NCBI RefSeq assembly: GCF_002210225.1
Contig: NZ_MWUJ01000010.1
Location: forward strand, 1 to 64,000
DNA from: Geofilum rhodophaeum
GTDB taxonomy: Bacteria; Bacteroidota; Bacteroidia; Bacteroidales; Marinilabiliaceae
Direction of reading: 5' to 3'
DNA: 64,000 bases
Position 1 is the first letter of the stretch, and each line of letters begins with the position of its first letter. Positions 7,776 to 16,555 of this stretch are shown piece after piece. Below the pieces are notes generated by a model, which worked only from the letters and a program-made list of their open reading frames with translations, did not search any database and was not told where the DNA came from. Both the position numbers and the translations under genes were made by a program.

Positions 7776-10700
7776 ATGCCTCGCAATATTTACATCCTTA
7801 TCCTTTGGTTGGTTTTGTTGGCCGGCTGTCAGAGTCAACGCATGACCAGCCCTGCCTTTACCGATTTTGAAGTGCTTTGGCAGCGGGCCGATTCGCTGGA
7901 GCAACTGGCCTTGCCCCGTTCCGGCCTTGCTGTGGCCGACACCATTCTTTTACAAAGTCGCCAAGCGCAAAGCACCAACGACTACATCAAGGGTCTTTTG
8001 TACCGCATTCGAATGAACGAGCAGCTGTTCGACGATGCCACAGAACGCAACATCAGGGAGCTGGAAGCGGAGTTGGAAGCGCTTTGGGTGCCGGCACGAC
8101 AGTTGACGCACAGCATTCTGGGCGATTTGTACCGGACGTATTATCAGCAAAACAGGTGGCGCTTGTTGGAAGAAGGGGCGGCTGTGAGCGGCAGCTCGCG
8201 ATGGAGCGATTGGACGGCGCAGGAACTGGCTGGAAAGGCCCGGCAGCATTACCGCTTGTCGCTAAGCGATAAGGCGGTGCTGGCTTCAGAGCCTTCTGAG
8301 AACTACCGGCCGCTGTTGTTGGAGGGAGAGGAAAAGCTGTACTTGCGGCCCAGTCTCTACGACCTGTTGGTGGAACGCACGCTGAGGGTCTTTTTGGGCG
8401 AGCAGCTGTATGAGCTGCCCGGCGCGGAGGGGGTGGACTGGACCCAGGAGGCCTTGTTGCAAGACCGGGAGCGTTTCCTGGCCATGGACTTGGCGGAGGG
8501 CGATTCGCTGAGTCTGCAGGCAGAGGCCCTGACTTTGTTGCAGGAGTGGTTGCAGTACAGGCAGCACGAGGCGAGCACCGAGTTGTGGTGCGATGTGGAC
8601 CTGCTGCGTTTGGAATTGTTGTATCCCTTGTACCAGGGGGACAAGGGGGAGGCGCTTTATGAGCAAGGTCTCCTTCAACTGGGCGACGAAGTGGCTGGGA
8701 GTCCCGCCCAGGCCCGGGTGCTTTTTCATCGGGCCTTGTTTTATCAGACGCGTGCCTATCAAAGCGAGGAGGACCAACGCAACTGGTTGGGCGAGGCCCT
8801 TGCTCTGGCACTCCAAATTCAGGAGGATTTCCCCGAAACCGAGGCGGCGCGTTTGGCGCACAGTCTCCAAACCGTGTTGGAGCAAGGGGGACTGGAGTTG
8901 GAAACACCGGGAGTGCTGCCTTGGGGACAGCCCTTGGACTACCAGGTATCTTATGTGAATGTGGACAGTCTCCATGTGGCGCTTTACGCGCTGGAGCAGC
9001 CCGATATAGCGGATTTTCGGGAGCCTGGCGAGGCCTGGCTGCTGCGGCAGTTGGAAGGCGGGACTCCGAAGCTGAAACAAACCATAGACTTGCCGCATTA
9101 CGATGATTTTAAGCAGCACAAGGCAGCCTTGCGCCTGGGGGAGACTTTGCCTTATGGCCTTTATGCCCTGGTGGTGTCCGACAGTCTTTTTTCTGCACAG
9201 GGCCCCGGGGCGTCTGAGCTTTTTCGTTATGCCCTGATTCAGGTGAGCGACATGACGGTGTTGCAGATGACTTATGGCGACAGTCTATTGCTGGCGTTGC
9301 GCGATCGCCTTTCAGGTGCTGGCCTGGGTCCCGTAAAGGTGGGCGCCTACGAGACAAAGATGGGCGCCGGGCCTTTGGTCGTGGAGACTTCTTCCGCCGG
9401 AGATGTGGTGCTGCCTTTGAAGGGTACTGGAGGCCGACAAATGCGTTTCTTTTTAGAGAAGGGGGCGGACCGCTTTTTTACCCGTCCATTGTGGATTTCC
9501 GGGTCCTATAAACAGCCATTAAGGGTGGCGCAGCGCGATTTTGTGCTGACCGACCGGGCGGTGTACCGTCCCGGGCAAAGGGTGCATTACAAAATCATTG
9601 CCATGGAGCGGGATACCCTGGGTCTTTCCCGGGTCCTTGCGGATGAGCGTCGGGAAGTTGTGCTCTACGATGTAAACCACCGCGAACTGAGTCGCCACAG
9701 TCTTAGCACCAACACCTACGGCTCCGCTTCCGGGAGCTTTGTCCTCCCGCAGGGCGAGCTGAATGGAGATTTTATGTTGCGGACAAGCAGGGGCGCGACT
9801 TCCGTTTTGGTGGAGGCCGTTAAGCGTCCCCGCTTTCAGGTAAAAGTTTTGCCTTTGGAGGGCCAGGCGCGATTGGGTCAGCGCGTTCGCCTGACCCTGC
9901 GTGCCGAGCTCTTGAATGGCTTGCCCCTGGCCGGGGCTGAGGTGGCCTGGCGGGTACAAAGGGGACAACACTATTGGCGGCTGCCGCGGGCGCAGCAGCC
10001 GCTTGCTGCCGGTAAAGGACTTACCGATGCCGAGGGACAGCTGGAAATAAGTGTGGAGACTTCTGCAGAGGAGGCGACTCAGTCCTTTGGCTTCGGAAGC
10101 GTTTTTCTTGTAGAAGCCGATGTTACGGCACCCGGCGGAGAAACCCACAGCAGCAGCGGTTCTTTTGAGTTGGGCCAAAAGGGCGGCCGTCTCTCTCTGC
10201 AACTGCAGGACCGCTTTGTGGCGGAGGACCTGAAAAAGTTGCCGCTGCGGGTGGACTTACAGAACCTGTCGGGGCAGGACCTGGAGGGGCGTGTGGCTTA
10301 CAGTATTGAGGCCTTGAAGGTGGCTGCACCGGATTATCGGGTCGAAGCCGATACCTTTTTGTACGACTTGCCTGAGCCGCTGCCGCGCGAAGTGGTGCTG
10401 GACAGGGTAAGTCGGGGCAGTATGGAGGTGAAGGGGCGGTGGATGCAAGAGTTGAACCTGGACAAAGCACTCGGAGAGGGTTATTATCGTTTTACGGCCA
10501 GCTGGGTGGATGCCTGGGGCGATACCTTGCGGGTCGAAGACCGCTTTACGGTGCTGCATCCCAAGTCGAACCGCTATAAATTATCTGAAGTCCTCTCACT
10601 GGTGCATGTGGGCGACGACCAACTTTTACCGGGTCAAGAGCTGCACTTACGCCTTGCTTCGGTTTATCCCGGCGTTCAGGCCCAGGTGCTGGTGCAGCTC

Positions 10701-13691
10701 GCTGGGGAAATACTCTACAACAAGCCGCTGGCCTTAAACGGAAAGTGGGAAAACCTTCGTCTTCCCCTCCCTGCCGGTCGCACCGGCAGCCTCAGCGTAC
10801 AGGTCCTTTTGCCCCACCACAATCGCATCGCCTCCCAGCAGCTTTCCCTGGAGGTCGAGGCGGTCTCCGAACAGCTCGAGTTGAGTCTCACAGCCCCGGA
10901 AGACCCCCTCTTGCCGGGAAGTCCCCAAACCTGGCAAGTAAAATTGCGCGATGCCCAGGGGCAGCCCGTATCGGCCGAAGTCACCGCTCTGCTGTACGAT
11001 ATTGCCCTGGACGCTTATCGCGGGCACAGCCTGCCCGTCCTCAATTTTCCGCCGCCTTATCAGCCCTTTTTGCGCTGGGACAGCCATGCCGGGTTCTTTG
11101 CTTATTCCGGCGGTCGCTCCTTGCCCTACAGGCAGCTGGCTTTTGAGCAGCCCTATCCGGCCTTTATGTGGACCCACACCAAGGATTTCACCTTTGGTCG
11201 CGGTCCCCTGTTGAAGTCGGCCCGCAGCGCTGCTGTACTAAACATGGCAGATGATGAGGTCGCTTTTGCAGAAGACAGGGCGATGTCGGGCGCTGTGGAA
11301 GAAGAAATGATTCCCATAACGCGACAAGAAGAGGTGGCGCCTCAAGCGCCCCCTCCGCCCCCCGGAACAGCAACTCCCATTCGCAGCAATCTGAGGGAGA
11401 CCGCCTTTTTTCTTCCGCACCTCGAAACCGATGAAAAGGGGGAGGCTGTTTTTGATTTTACCCTTCCCGAAGCGCTCACCGGCTGGCGCTTCCTGGCCTT
11501 GGCCCATACCAGGGACGGTCGCTCGGTCGGAATGGAGGCCCTGCGGGTAACGCGTAAGGATTTGATGGTGCTGCCGCAATGGCCCCGAATCTTGCGAGAG
11601 GGCGATGAGCTTTATTTTACTGCCCGAATTCTCAACAACAGCCGTCACCAATTGGGCGGCATGGCACATATCACGGTCCGCGATGCCCTGAGTGGTCAGA
11701 CCCTTCCCATGCCCGGACTGGATGCCCTGAGCTGGGAGGCCGAAGCGGGAGAGGCGGTTTTGGTAGATTGGCGTGTGAAGGTGCCTGAGGGACTAAGGGG
11801 ACTGGAGCTGGTGTTGTCGGCGACTTCGGGACAGTTGCACGATGGCGAACAGCAAGTGGTGGCGGTCCTCCCCGCCCGCACACTCCTTACGGATACCCGT
11901 CCCTTCTTTTTCAATAAGGCGGGTCATTACGATTTGGAATTGCCGATCTTGCTGGAGGGAGCCGGCCAGCGCTTTGAACGCTTTACGCTGACCTATACCG
12001 AGAATGCGGCCTGGGAGGTGTTGGGTGCCCTGCCCTGGTTGCAGGAGCAGGCTTATGACAATGCCGATCAGGCTTTTAACCGCTTTTTTGCTGCAAGCGT
12101 GGCCCGTCAGATTTTTAAGCAGCATCCCCAAATTGAGCGCGTGCTCAAGGCCTGGGCGAGTCTCCCCCCCGAAGAGCATTCGGTGTGGGAGACTGCTTTG
12201 GAGCGACAGCCGGAGCTCAAAATGGCCTTGCTGACGGCCACGCCCTGGTTGCGGGAGGCGGAAAGTGATGCGGAAAGGCGTCGTCGTCTGGCGGCTTTGG
12301 TAAGCGAAGGGGCGCTCGACAGGGAGCGCTACGAGGCGCTTCAGCGCCTGGAGACCTTGCAACTTTCGAGTGGGGCCTGGCCCTGGTTTCAGGGGATGTC
12401 GGCCTCTGCCGGAATTACCTCACAAATAGTGGAGGGCTTTGCTTACTTAGAGCGCATGGGTGCAGATGCAGGGGAGGCCCGGGAGCTGGTCGACCGGGCC
12501 CGGCAATGGTTGCTGAGCGAATTGGCCGATCATAAACGAAGGGCGGAGGCGGCCCTGAAGCAGGGTGCTGATTGGGACGAGGAGGGGGACTTCTTTCTTG
12601 CTCCCCAGGTGGTTCGACAAGTCCACGCTTTGAGTGGGGTGGAGGAGCTGCGTGGCGACAGTACCCTCTTGTACTGGGTCGATCGCCTGGAAGCGTATCC
12701 GCCCAGGGAGAACATGGCGCTCCTGGCCCGCTCCTTGCAAGTCATGCACCGTTTTGGGCGCAGTGCAGCAGTCGAACGCCAGCAGGCAGCACTACAGGAG
12801 CATTTGTTGGTGGGTGAGGGCACCTACTACTACAAATTTCCAGCAGGGCCCTATTGGTATCAGGCACCGGTGGAGACCCAGGTGGCGGCGCTCGAAGCCC
12901 TGCGTGAAGTAAGGGCTCCCGCCGAAGTCCTGGCCGGTATGGAAAATTGGCTGATTCAGCAAAAACGTACGCAACATTGGGGCAGTACGCGGGCCACCGT
13001 AGCGGCCGTGTATGCCCTGGCCAGTTCTGAACGACCGCTTTTTACCTCCCACAACAAAGATGTGTTGCGGGTGGGGGAGCAGGACTTGCGCTTCGGGACC
13101 GAGGCACCGGGCAGCGGCTTTCGCAGTCTCTCCCTTCATGGCCCTGCCGTAACACCCGAATACGGTCGCATCCGTCTCGACAAAACCTCCGACTCCCCCT
13201 CTTACGCATCCCTGATGGTAAGTCGTTTTGCGGCCGATTCCCTCGTGGAAGCCGGTGGCTTTTTGACCGTTGAGCGCCAAGTCCTTAGGCGGGTACTGGT
13301 CGGCACCCGGGAGCAGTGGCTGCCGGTAGGCGACAGTCTTGAGATAACACCGGGCGATCGGCTCATGGTTCGGGTCGTGGTGGAAAGTCCCCAAGCCCTT
13401 GAATTTGTGCACTTGCACCTGCCCCGGGCCAGTCTGCTGGAGCCGGCCAATCCTCTTTCGGGTTACCGTTATGCGCAGGGTCTGGGTTATTATTTGTCGC
13501 TGACCGATGCCGGAGCCGATGTCTTTATTGACCATTTGCCCCGCGGCCGTTTCAGTCTCACCTTTGAGCTGAATGCCGCCATGCAGGGGCGGGCCAGTGA
13601 GGGACCGGCACGTGTGCAGTGTTTTTATGCACCTGAATTTGCCGGGTTCAGCAAGGGTGGCACAATAAATGTAAAGAAAGGAGACCGGTAG
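7776..13691 (+). CDS. Bacterial alpha-2-macroglobulin family lipoprotein lacking the thioester cysteine
   Basis: 1971 residues with a lipoprotein signal (LLAGC, Cys18), so probably anchored in the periplasm or outer membrane as a protease trap. Macroglobulin (MG) repeats occupy most of the chain, with the MG2-type DRAVYRPGQRVHYK near residue 590. A low-complexity, Pro- and Glu-rich bait-like segment lies at about 1150-1200 (EEVAPQAPPPPPG). The A2M domain ETAFFLPHLETDEKG follows, then an alpha-toroid domain with SGAWPWFQGM. In thioester-type relatives the start of that toroid reads YxCxEQ; here it is AYDNADQ, with Asn1429 where the Cys should be. The adjacent partner is not PbpC, the usual neighbour, but a TPR protein. 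Confidence 0.9.
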   Translation: MPRNIYILILWLVLLAGCQSQRMTSPAFTDFEVLWQRADSLEQLALPRSGLAVADTILLQSRQAQSTNDYIKGLLYRIRMNEQLFDDATERNIRELEAELEALWVPARQLTHSILGDLYRTYYQQNRWRLLEEGAAVSGSSRWSDWTAQELAGKARQHYRLSLSDKAVLASEPSENYRPLLLEGEEKLYLRPSLYDLLVERTLRVFLGEQLYELPGAEGVDWTQEALLQDRERFLAMDLAEGDSLSLQAEALTLLQEWLQYRQHEASTELWCDVDLLRLELLYPLYQGDKGEALYEQGLLQLGDEVAGSPAQARVLFHRALFYQTRAYQSEEDQRNWLGEALALALQIQEDFPETEAARLAHSLQTVLEQGGLELETPGVLPWGQPLDYQVSYVNVDSLHVALYALEQPDIADFREPGEAWLLRQLEGGTPKLKQTIDLPHYDDFKQHKAALRLGETLPYGLYALVVSDSLFSAQGPGASELFRYALIQVSDMTVLQMTYGDSLLLALRDRLSGAGLGPVKVGAYETKMGAGPLVVETSSAGDVVLPLKGTGGRQMRFFLEKGADRFFTRPLWISGSYKQPLRVAQRDFVLTDRAVYRPGQRVHYKIIAMERDTLGLSRVLADERREVVLYDVNHRELSRHSLSTNTYGSASGSFVLPQGELNGDFMLRTSRGATSVLVEAVKRPRFQVKVLPLEGQARLGQRVRLTLRAELLNGLPLAGAEVAWRVQRGQHYWRLPRAQQPLAAGKGLTDAEGQLEISVETSAEEATQSFGFGSVFLVEADVTAPGGETHSSSGSFELGQKGGRLSLQLQDRFVAEDLKKLPLRVDLQNLSGQDLEGRVAYSIEALKVAAPDYRVEADTFLYDLPEPLPREVVLDRVSRGSMEVKGRWMQELNLDKALGEGYYRFTASWVDAWGDTLRVEDRFTVLHPKSNRYKLSEVLSLVHVGDDQLLPGQELHLRLASVYPGVQAQVLVQLAGEILYNKPLALNGKWENLRLPLPAGRTGSLSVQVLLPHHNRIASQQLSLEVEAVSEQLELSLTAPEDPLLPGSPQTWQVKLRDAQGQPVSAEVTALLYDIALDAYRGHSLPVLNFPPPYQPFLRWDSHAGFFAYSGGRSLPYRQLAFEQPYPAFMWTHTKDFTFGRGPLLKSARSAAVLNMADDEVAFAEDRAMSGAVEEEMIPITRQEEVAPQAPPPPPGTATPIRSNLRETAFFLPHLETDEKGEAVFDFTLPEALTGWRFLALAHTRDGRSVGMEALRVTRKDLMVLPQWPRILREGDELYFTARILNNSRHQLGGMAHITVRDALSGQTLPMPGLDALSWEAEAGEAVLVDWRVKVPEGLRGLELVLSATSGQLHDGEQQVVAVLPARTLLTDTRPFFFNKAGHYDLELPILLEGAGQRFERFTLTYTENAAWEVLGALPWLQEQAYDNADQAFNRFFAASVARQIFKQHPQIERVLKAWASLPPEEHSVWETALERQPELKMALLTATPWLREAESDAERRRRLAALVSEGALDRERYEALQRLETLQLSSGAWPWFQGMSASAGITSQIVEGFAYLERMGADAGEARELVDRARQWLLSELADHKRRAEAALKQGADWDEEGDFFLAPQVVRQVHALSGVEELRGDSTLLYWVDRLEAYPPRENMALLARSLQVMHRFGRSAAVERQQAALQEHLLVGEGTYYYKFPAGPYWYQAPVETQVAALEALREVRAPAEVLAGMENWLIQQKRTQHWGSTRATVAAVYALASSERPLFTSHNKDVLRVGEQDLRFGTEAPGSGFRSLSLHGPAVTPEYGRIRLDKTSDSPSYASLMVSRFAADSLVEAGGFLTVERQVLRRVLVGTREQWLPVGDSLEITPGDRLMVRVVVESPQALEFVHLHLPRASLLEPANPLSGYRYAQGLGYYLSLTDAGADVFIDHLPRGRFSLTFELNAAMQGRASEGPARVQCFYAPEFAGFSKGGTINVKKGDR

Positions 13692-13776
13692 GACAGTCCT
13701 GCAAAAGAGGTTTTGAATGGAGGCTGCGACAGGTTGTCTGCCTTCCGGTTGAATAATAGGGAAATACAATTAAGCA

Positions 13777-14754
13777 ATGAGGAATTTAAGGTTTTGGACG
13801 GTTGTTATGTTGGCGCTGCTGGCGCTTCCCGCACTTTGGGGCCAGTCGAAAGGTCAGGAGATGAAGGACGAGGGCCTTCGCTTAATGGGTCGCGGGGTGA
13901 TGGATTCGGCGATGGTATTGCTCGATCAGGCGGTCTTGCTGGGCGTAAGCGATGGCGAGGTTCTGGGTGCCCAGGCCTTGTTGTATCTGGAGCAGGGCGA
14001 TGCCCAGCGGGCCCTGGAGAAGGCGGTGGATGCGCGCAAGGACCAACAGCGTCCTTCGCCCGATGCCTGGGTGGCGGGTACGCTGGCCCACGCTGAGTTG
14101 GGCAATGTGAGTCAACGCGACCGTTGGCTGGAGCAGGGCCTGGAAGCCTTTCCGGGTGATTACCGACTCTTGTACCATGCCGGTCGTTTTGCCATACCTT
14201 TTGATCCCGAAAACGGGCAGCGCTATCTCTTACGGGCCATCTATGCTTATCCGGCTTTTGGTGAAGCCCATCTTTTGCTGGGTGAGCAGATGTACCGCAG
14301 GGGCGAGAATCTGAAGGCAGCCTTGCCCATGTTGTATTACCTGACCATGTTTCATGATGAGGCGCACAGTGCCGATTTGGTAGCCGCCCTGGAAAGGCTG
14401 TACGACAGCTGGTCGGCCAACCAGGAAAGCATTTCTAAGTTCTCACGAGCCAGCAGTGGTTTTAAGTCGGACTTTCTGCCCCAAGCTTTTTCGGGCACAC
14501 GGGATGAGAAAGGCGATTGGTTTGTGGCACAAACCATGGCTTTGATGGCACACATGTCGCAGGTCGAAGTGAACTCCGAGGATGCCCTCTGGGTGTTTTA
14601 CAGCGACTTTTTTAAGCAGATTCATCATCTCGAATTTGCCGAGGCTCTGGCCCACCACATTGCCTACAGTCGTTACCCCGATCTGAGTATGCTGTGGATC
14701 AACGACAATCCGCGGGAATACGAAATGCTTGGCGACTGGATGTTGCTGCAGTAA
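13777..14754 (+). CDS. Secreted TPR-like protein
   Basis: 325 residues with a cleavable signal peptide (MRNLRFWTVVMLALLALPALWGQ). Helical repeats resembling tetratricopeptides follow (DEGLRLMGRGVMDSAMVLLDQAVLLG, EVLGAQALLYLEQGDAQRALEKAVDARK, AHLLLGEQMYRRGENLKAALPMLYYL). The C-terminal 120 residues match no family I recognise. The gene follows the alpha-2-macroglobulin gene by 85 bp in the same direction, so it may be co-transcribed and act as a periplasmic partner. This is inference. Confidence 0.7.
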   Translation: MRNLRFWTVVMLALLALPALWGQSKGQEMKDEGLRLMGRGVMDSAMVLLDQAVLLGVSDGEVLGAQALLYLEQGDAQRALEKAVDARKDQQRPSPDAWVAGTLAHAELGNVSQRDRWLEQGLEAFPGDYRLLYHAGRFAIPFDPENGQRYLLRAIYAYPAFGEAHLLLGEQMYRRGENLKAALPMLYYLTMFHDEAHSADLVAALERLYDSWSANQESISKFSRASSGFKSDFLPQAFSGTRDEKGDWFVAQTMALMAHMSQVEVNSEDALWVFYSDFFKQIHHLEFAEALAHHIAYSRYPDLSMLWINDNPREYEMLGDWMLLQ

Positions 14755-14786
14755 AGATTAATTCTTTTTCTGTGCGTTTGTCATTG

Positions 14787-14927
14787 TTATTCAATGGCTA
14801 ACAACCGTTCAATCCAATTGTTAAAGCGTGGACACCTTTCCCGAATTTTATCCAGACCGATTTCCTGTGCCAATAGCGACCCATATACCACCTTGCTGTA
14901 ATCACCAATAATTATAATTCTCTTCAT
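14787..14927 (-). pseudogene. Internally deleted DUF4276-type partner of the AAA ATPase
   Basis: A 46-codon frame starts inside the stop codon of the AAA gene (ATGA overlap). Its first residues MKRIIII are those of a DUF4276/TOPRIM-like protein. The remaining residues (SKVVYGSLLAQEIGLDKIRE, then CPRFNNWIERL) resemble the C-terminal end of the same family. The roughly 150-residue middle that would carry the acidic metal site is missing, with the frame preserved. Family assignment is from memory. A genuine small protein is a less likely alternative. Confidence 0.55.
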
Positions 14928-16027
14928 TTTGAAAAAGGTTGAGCCGAGTTAATAATATTTCGTTCCCATAATTCGCCAAGGGTGTGTTCTTCGAGCCAAC
15001 CTTTTAACTTGCCTTCATCTAAGCGTTTGAATATGGATTGGTTTTCTATGGTGCTGCGGTCAACGGTAACAATGTCATTTGTTTCAAAACAATCAACAAG
15101 GTTAACCGACTGGGTTGAAATAATTAGTTGTGTTTTATTTGACGCCAGTTTTATTAAACCTGCCAATTTTTGTATTGCTTGTGGGTGAAGCCCTAATTCC
15201 GGTTCATCAATAACTATTACGGCAGGAGGCTTTGGTTGCATTAATACCGTAGCTAGAGCAATAAAACGCAATGTGCCATCAGAAAACTGATAGGCATTGA
15301 AATTTGAGTTAGGGTCGCCCTTCTCAATCCAACGCAATTCTATTTCGGTTTTATTCAGTTTTTTAGGTTGCAGAATCAATTTGTCGATATAGGGCGCAAT
15401 TGATTTTATCGTTTTCTCAAGTCGAGAAAATGATTTGGGATGCTCTTCTTGCAAGTAGTATAGAAATGCCGGAAGATTTCGTCCATCGGTTTTAAGAGAA
15501 TCGTTGTCATTGATATCACATTCACGCCGAAGCATTGAAGTTGCTGAAGTGTCATGGAAATGATAAATTTGAATATTGGATAAATACTTCTTCAGATAGT
15601 TGTTTCGAAAAGAATCCGAACTTGGAATATTCGATTCTTGAATATTTGAAGTTCCATAATATCCTTTTGTATTATCATTCCTTATTACATTATAACCAGA
15701 TGCTTCCTGTGCAATAAATAAGCCACCATCTTTAGTTTGAGCCAGGTTAAATCGATAGGCATTATTGTTTTGCGCATCTTCGGAAAAAATCATTTCGCCA
15801 AACACGGTTTCCGTTATTTTCCGGCCAAAGTGGAGGATGTTGTCTGCTTTTTCTTCAATCACATATCGTTGCAATTGTTGATTAAAAATGGCGTGGAGTA
15901 ACTTGAAAAACGAAATAAAATTACTTTTTCCAGCACCATTGCTTCCAATAAACACATTGATTGGTTTAAGTTCCAACTCTAAGTGCTTTATTGATTTAAA
16001 ACCTTTTATTTCTATATATTCAATCAT
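14924..16027 (-). CDS. AAA family ATPase (OLD/RecF-like, AAA_21 type)
   Basis: 367 residues with an ABC/SMC-like head. MIEYIEIKGFKSIKHLELEL is the typical start, Walker A GSNGAGKS lies at 28-35 (Lys34), a signature-like FSDGTLRF at 248-255, and Walker B VIVIDEPELGLHP around Asp274. STQSVNLVDCF follows as the switch region. Such ATPases are usually encoded with a DUF4276 nuclease-like partner and are thought to act in phage or plasmid defence. Here the partner gene is reduced to 46 codons. Base composition is clearly more AT-rich than in the flanking genes, suggesting acquisition. The ATPase itself looks intact. Confidence 0.85.
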   Translation of the reverse strand: MIEYIEIKGFKSIKHLELELKPINVFIGSNGAGKSNFISFFKLLHAIFNQQLQRYVIEEKADNILHFGRKITETVFGEMIFSEDAQNNNAYRFNLAQTKDGGLFIAQEASGYNVIRNDNTKGYYGTSNIQESNIPSSDSFRNNYLKKYLSNIQIYHFHDTSATSMLRRECDINDNDSLKTDGRNLPAFLYYLQEEHPKSFSRLEKTIKSIAPYIDKLILQPKKLNKTEIELRWIEKGDPNSNFNAYQFSDGTLRFIALATVLMQPKPPAVIVIDEPELGLHPQAIQKLAGLIKLASNKTQLIISTQSVNLVDCFETNDIVTVDRSTIENQSIFKRLDEGKLKGWLEEHTLGELWERNIINSAQPFSK

Positions 16028-16059
16028 AATTGTTCAGGTTTAAAACCGGGATATATTCC

Positions 16060-16290
16060 TTAGGATTTTTCAAGTTTGGTTGATACAATGAGCTCCCTGA
16101 CATCAACATTAAGTTGCGCTGCTATTTCAATCATGGTTTCAATACCGGGTTGCGATTCATTGGTACACCATCTTGAAACTGTGGTTAAACTTTTCCCTAA
16201 CTGTTCAGCCAACCATTTATTGGTTTTATTCTGCTCAGCAAGAACAATTTTCAACCTGTTAATTTGCTTTCTTTCATTCATAATATGCAA
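16060..16290 (-). CDS. XRE-family helix-turn-helix regulator
   Basis: 76 residues (73 from the alternative ATG at 16281). It forms a compact Cro/CI-type HTH: LKIVLAEQNKTNKWLAEQLG, then KSLTTVSRWCTNESQPGIETMIEIAAQLNVDVRELI. It lies 32 bp upstream of the AAA gene on the same strand and shares its AT-rich composition, so it probably regulates that cassette. An inverted repeat about 30-40 bp upstream of its start is a candidate operator. Confidence 0.88.
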   Translation of the reverse strand: MHIMNERKQINRLKIVLAEQNKTNKWLAEQLGKSLTTVSRWCTNESQPGIETMIEIAAQLNVDVRELIVSTKLEKS

Positions 16291-16321
16291 ATTACGTATC
16301 TTTTTTTAACTGTGAAGCTAA

Positions 16322-16335
16322 TTTAGTAAACTAAA
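16322..16335. promoter_or_regulatory. Candidate operator of the XRE regulator
   Basis: TTTAGT and ACTAAA form a perfect 6-bp inverted repeat separated by AA, upstream of the minus-strand HTH gene. Size and position fit a Cro/CI-like dimer site controlling the HTH-AAA cassette. Confidence 0.35.
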
Positions 16336-16491
16336 ATGAAATTTCTAAATTATGTAATTGAAATGGTGCTTGATCTACTTGAGTCCTGCTTTATAGTTGG
16401 AGACCAATATGCCTGCCAAATCCCATAGCGATGTTAAGGGTTCAAGGTTTATGATCAGTTGTTTGGAGGAAGGCACTTTTGAAAAAGATCG

Positions 16492-16532
16492 TTACAAACA
16501 AAACCCCGGTAAATCCGGGGTTTTGTTTGTAA
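16492..16532. terminator. Perfect 18-bp hairpin terminator
   Basis: The arms at 16492-16509 and 16515-16532 are exact reverse complements with a 5-nt loop. The CCGG core is flanked by A-rich and T-rich outer arms, so the hairpin can act in both directions. It lies just past the stop of the GH15 gene on the minus strand. Confidence 0.8.
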
Positions 16533-16555
16533 AACATTGTCTATTGCACAGCCCT

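Noticed and set aside
11238-12362. Minus-strand open frames within the alpha-2-macroglobulin gene
   Set aside because: Shadow frames of a GC-rich coding region, with no start context or domain motif.
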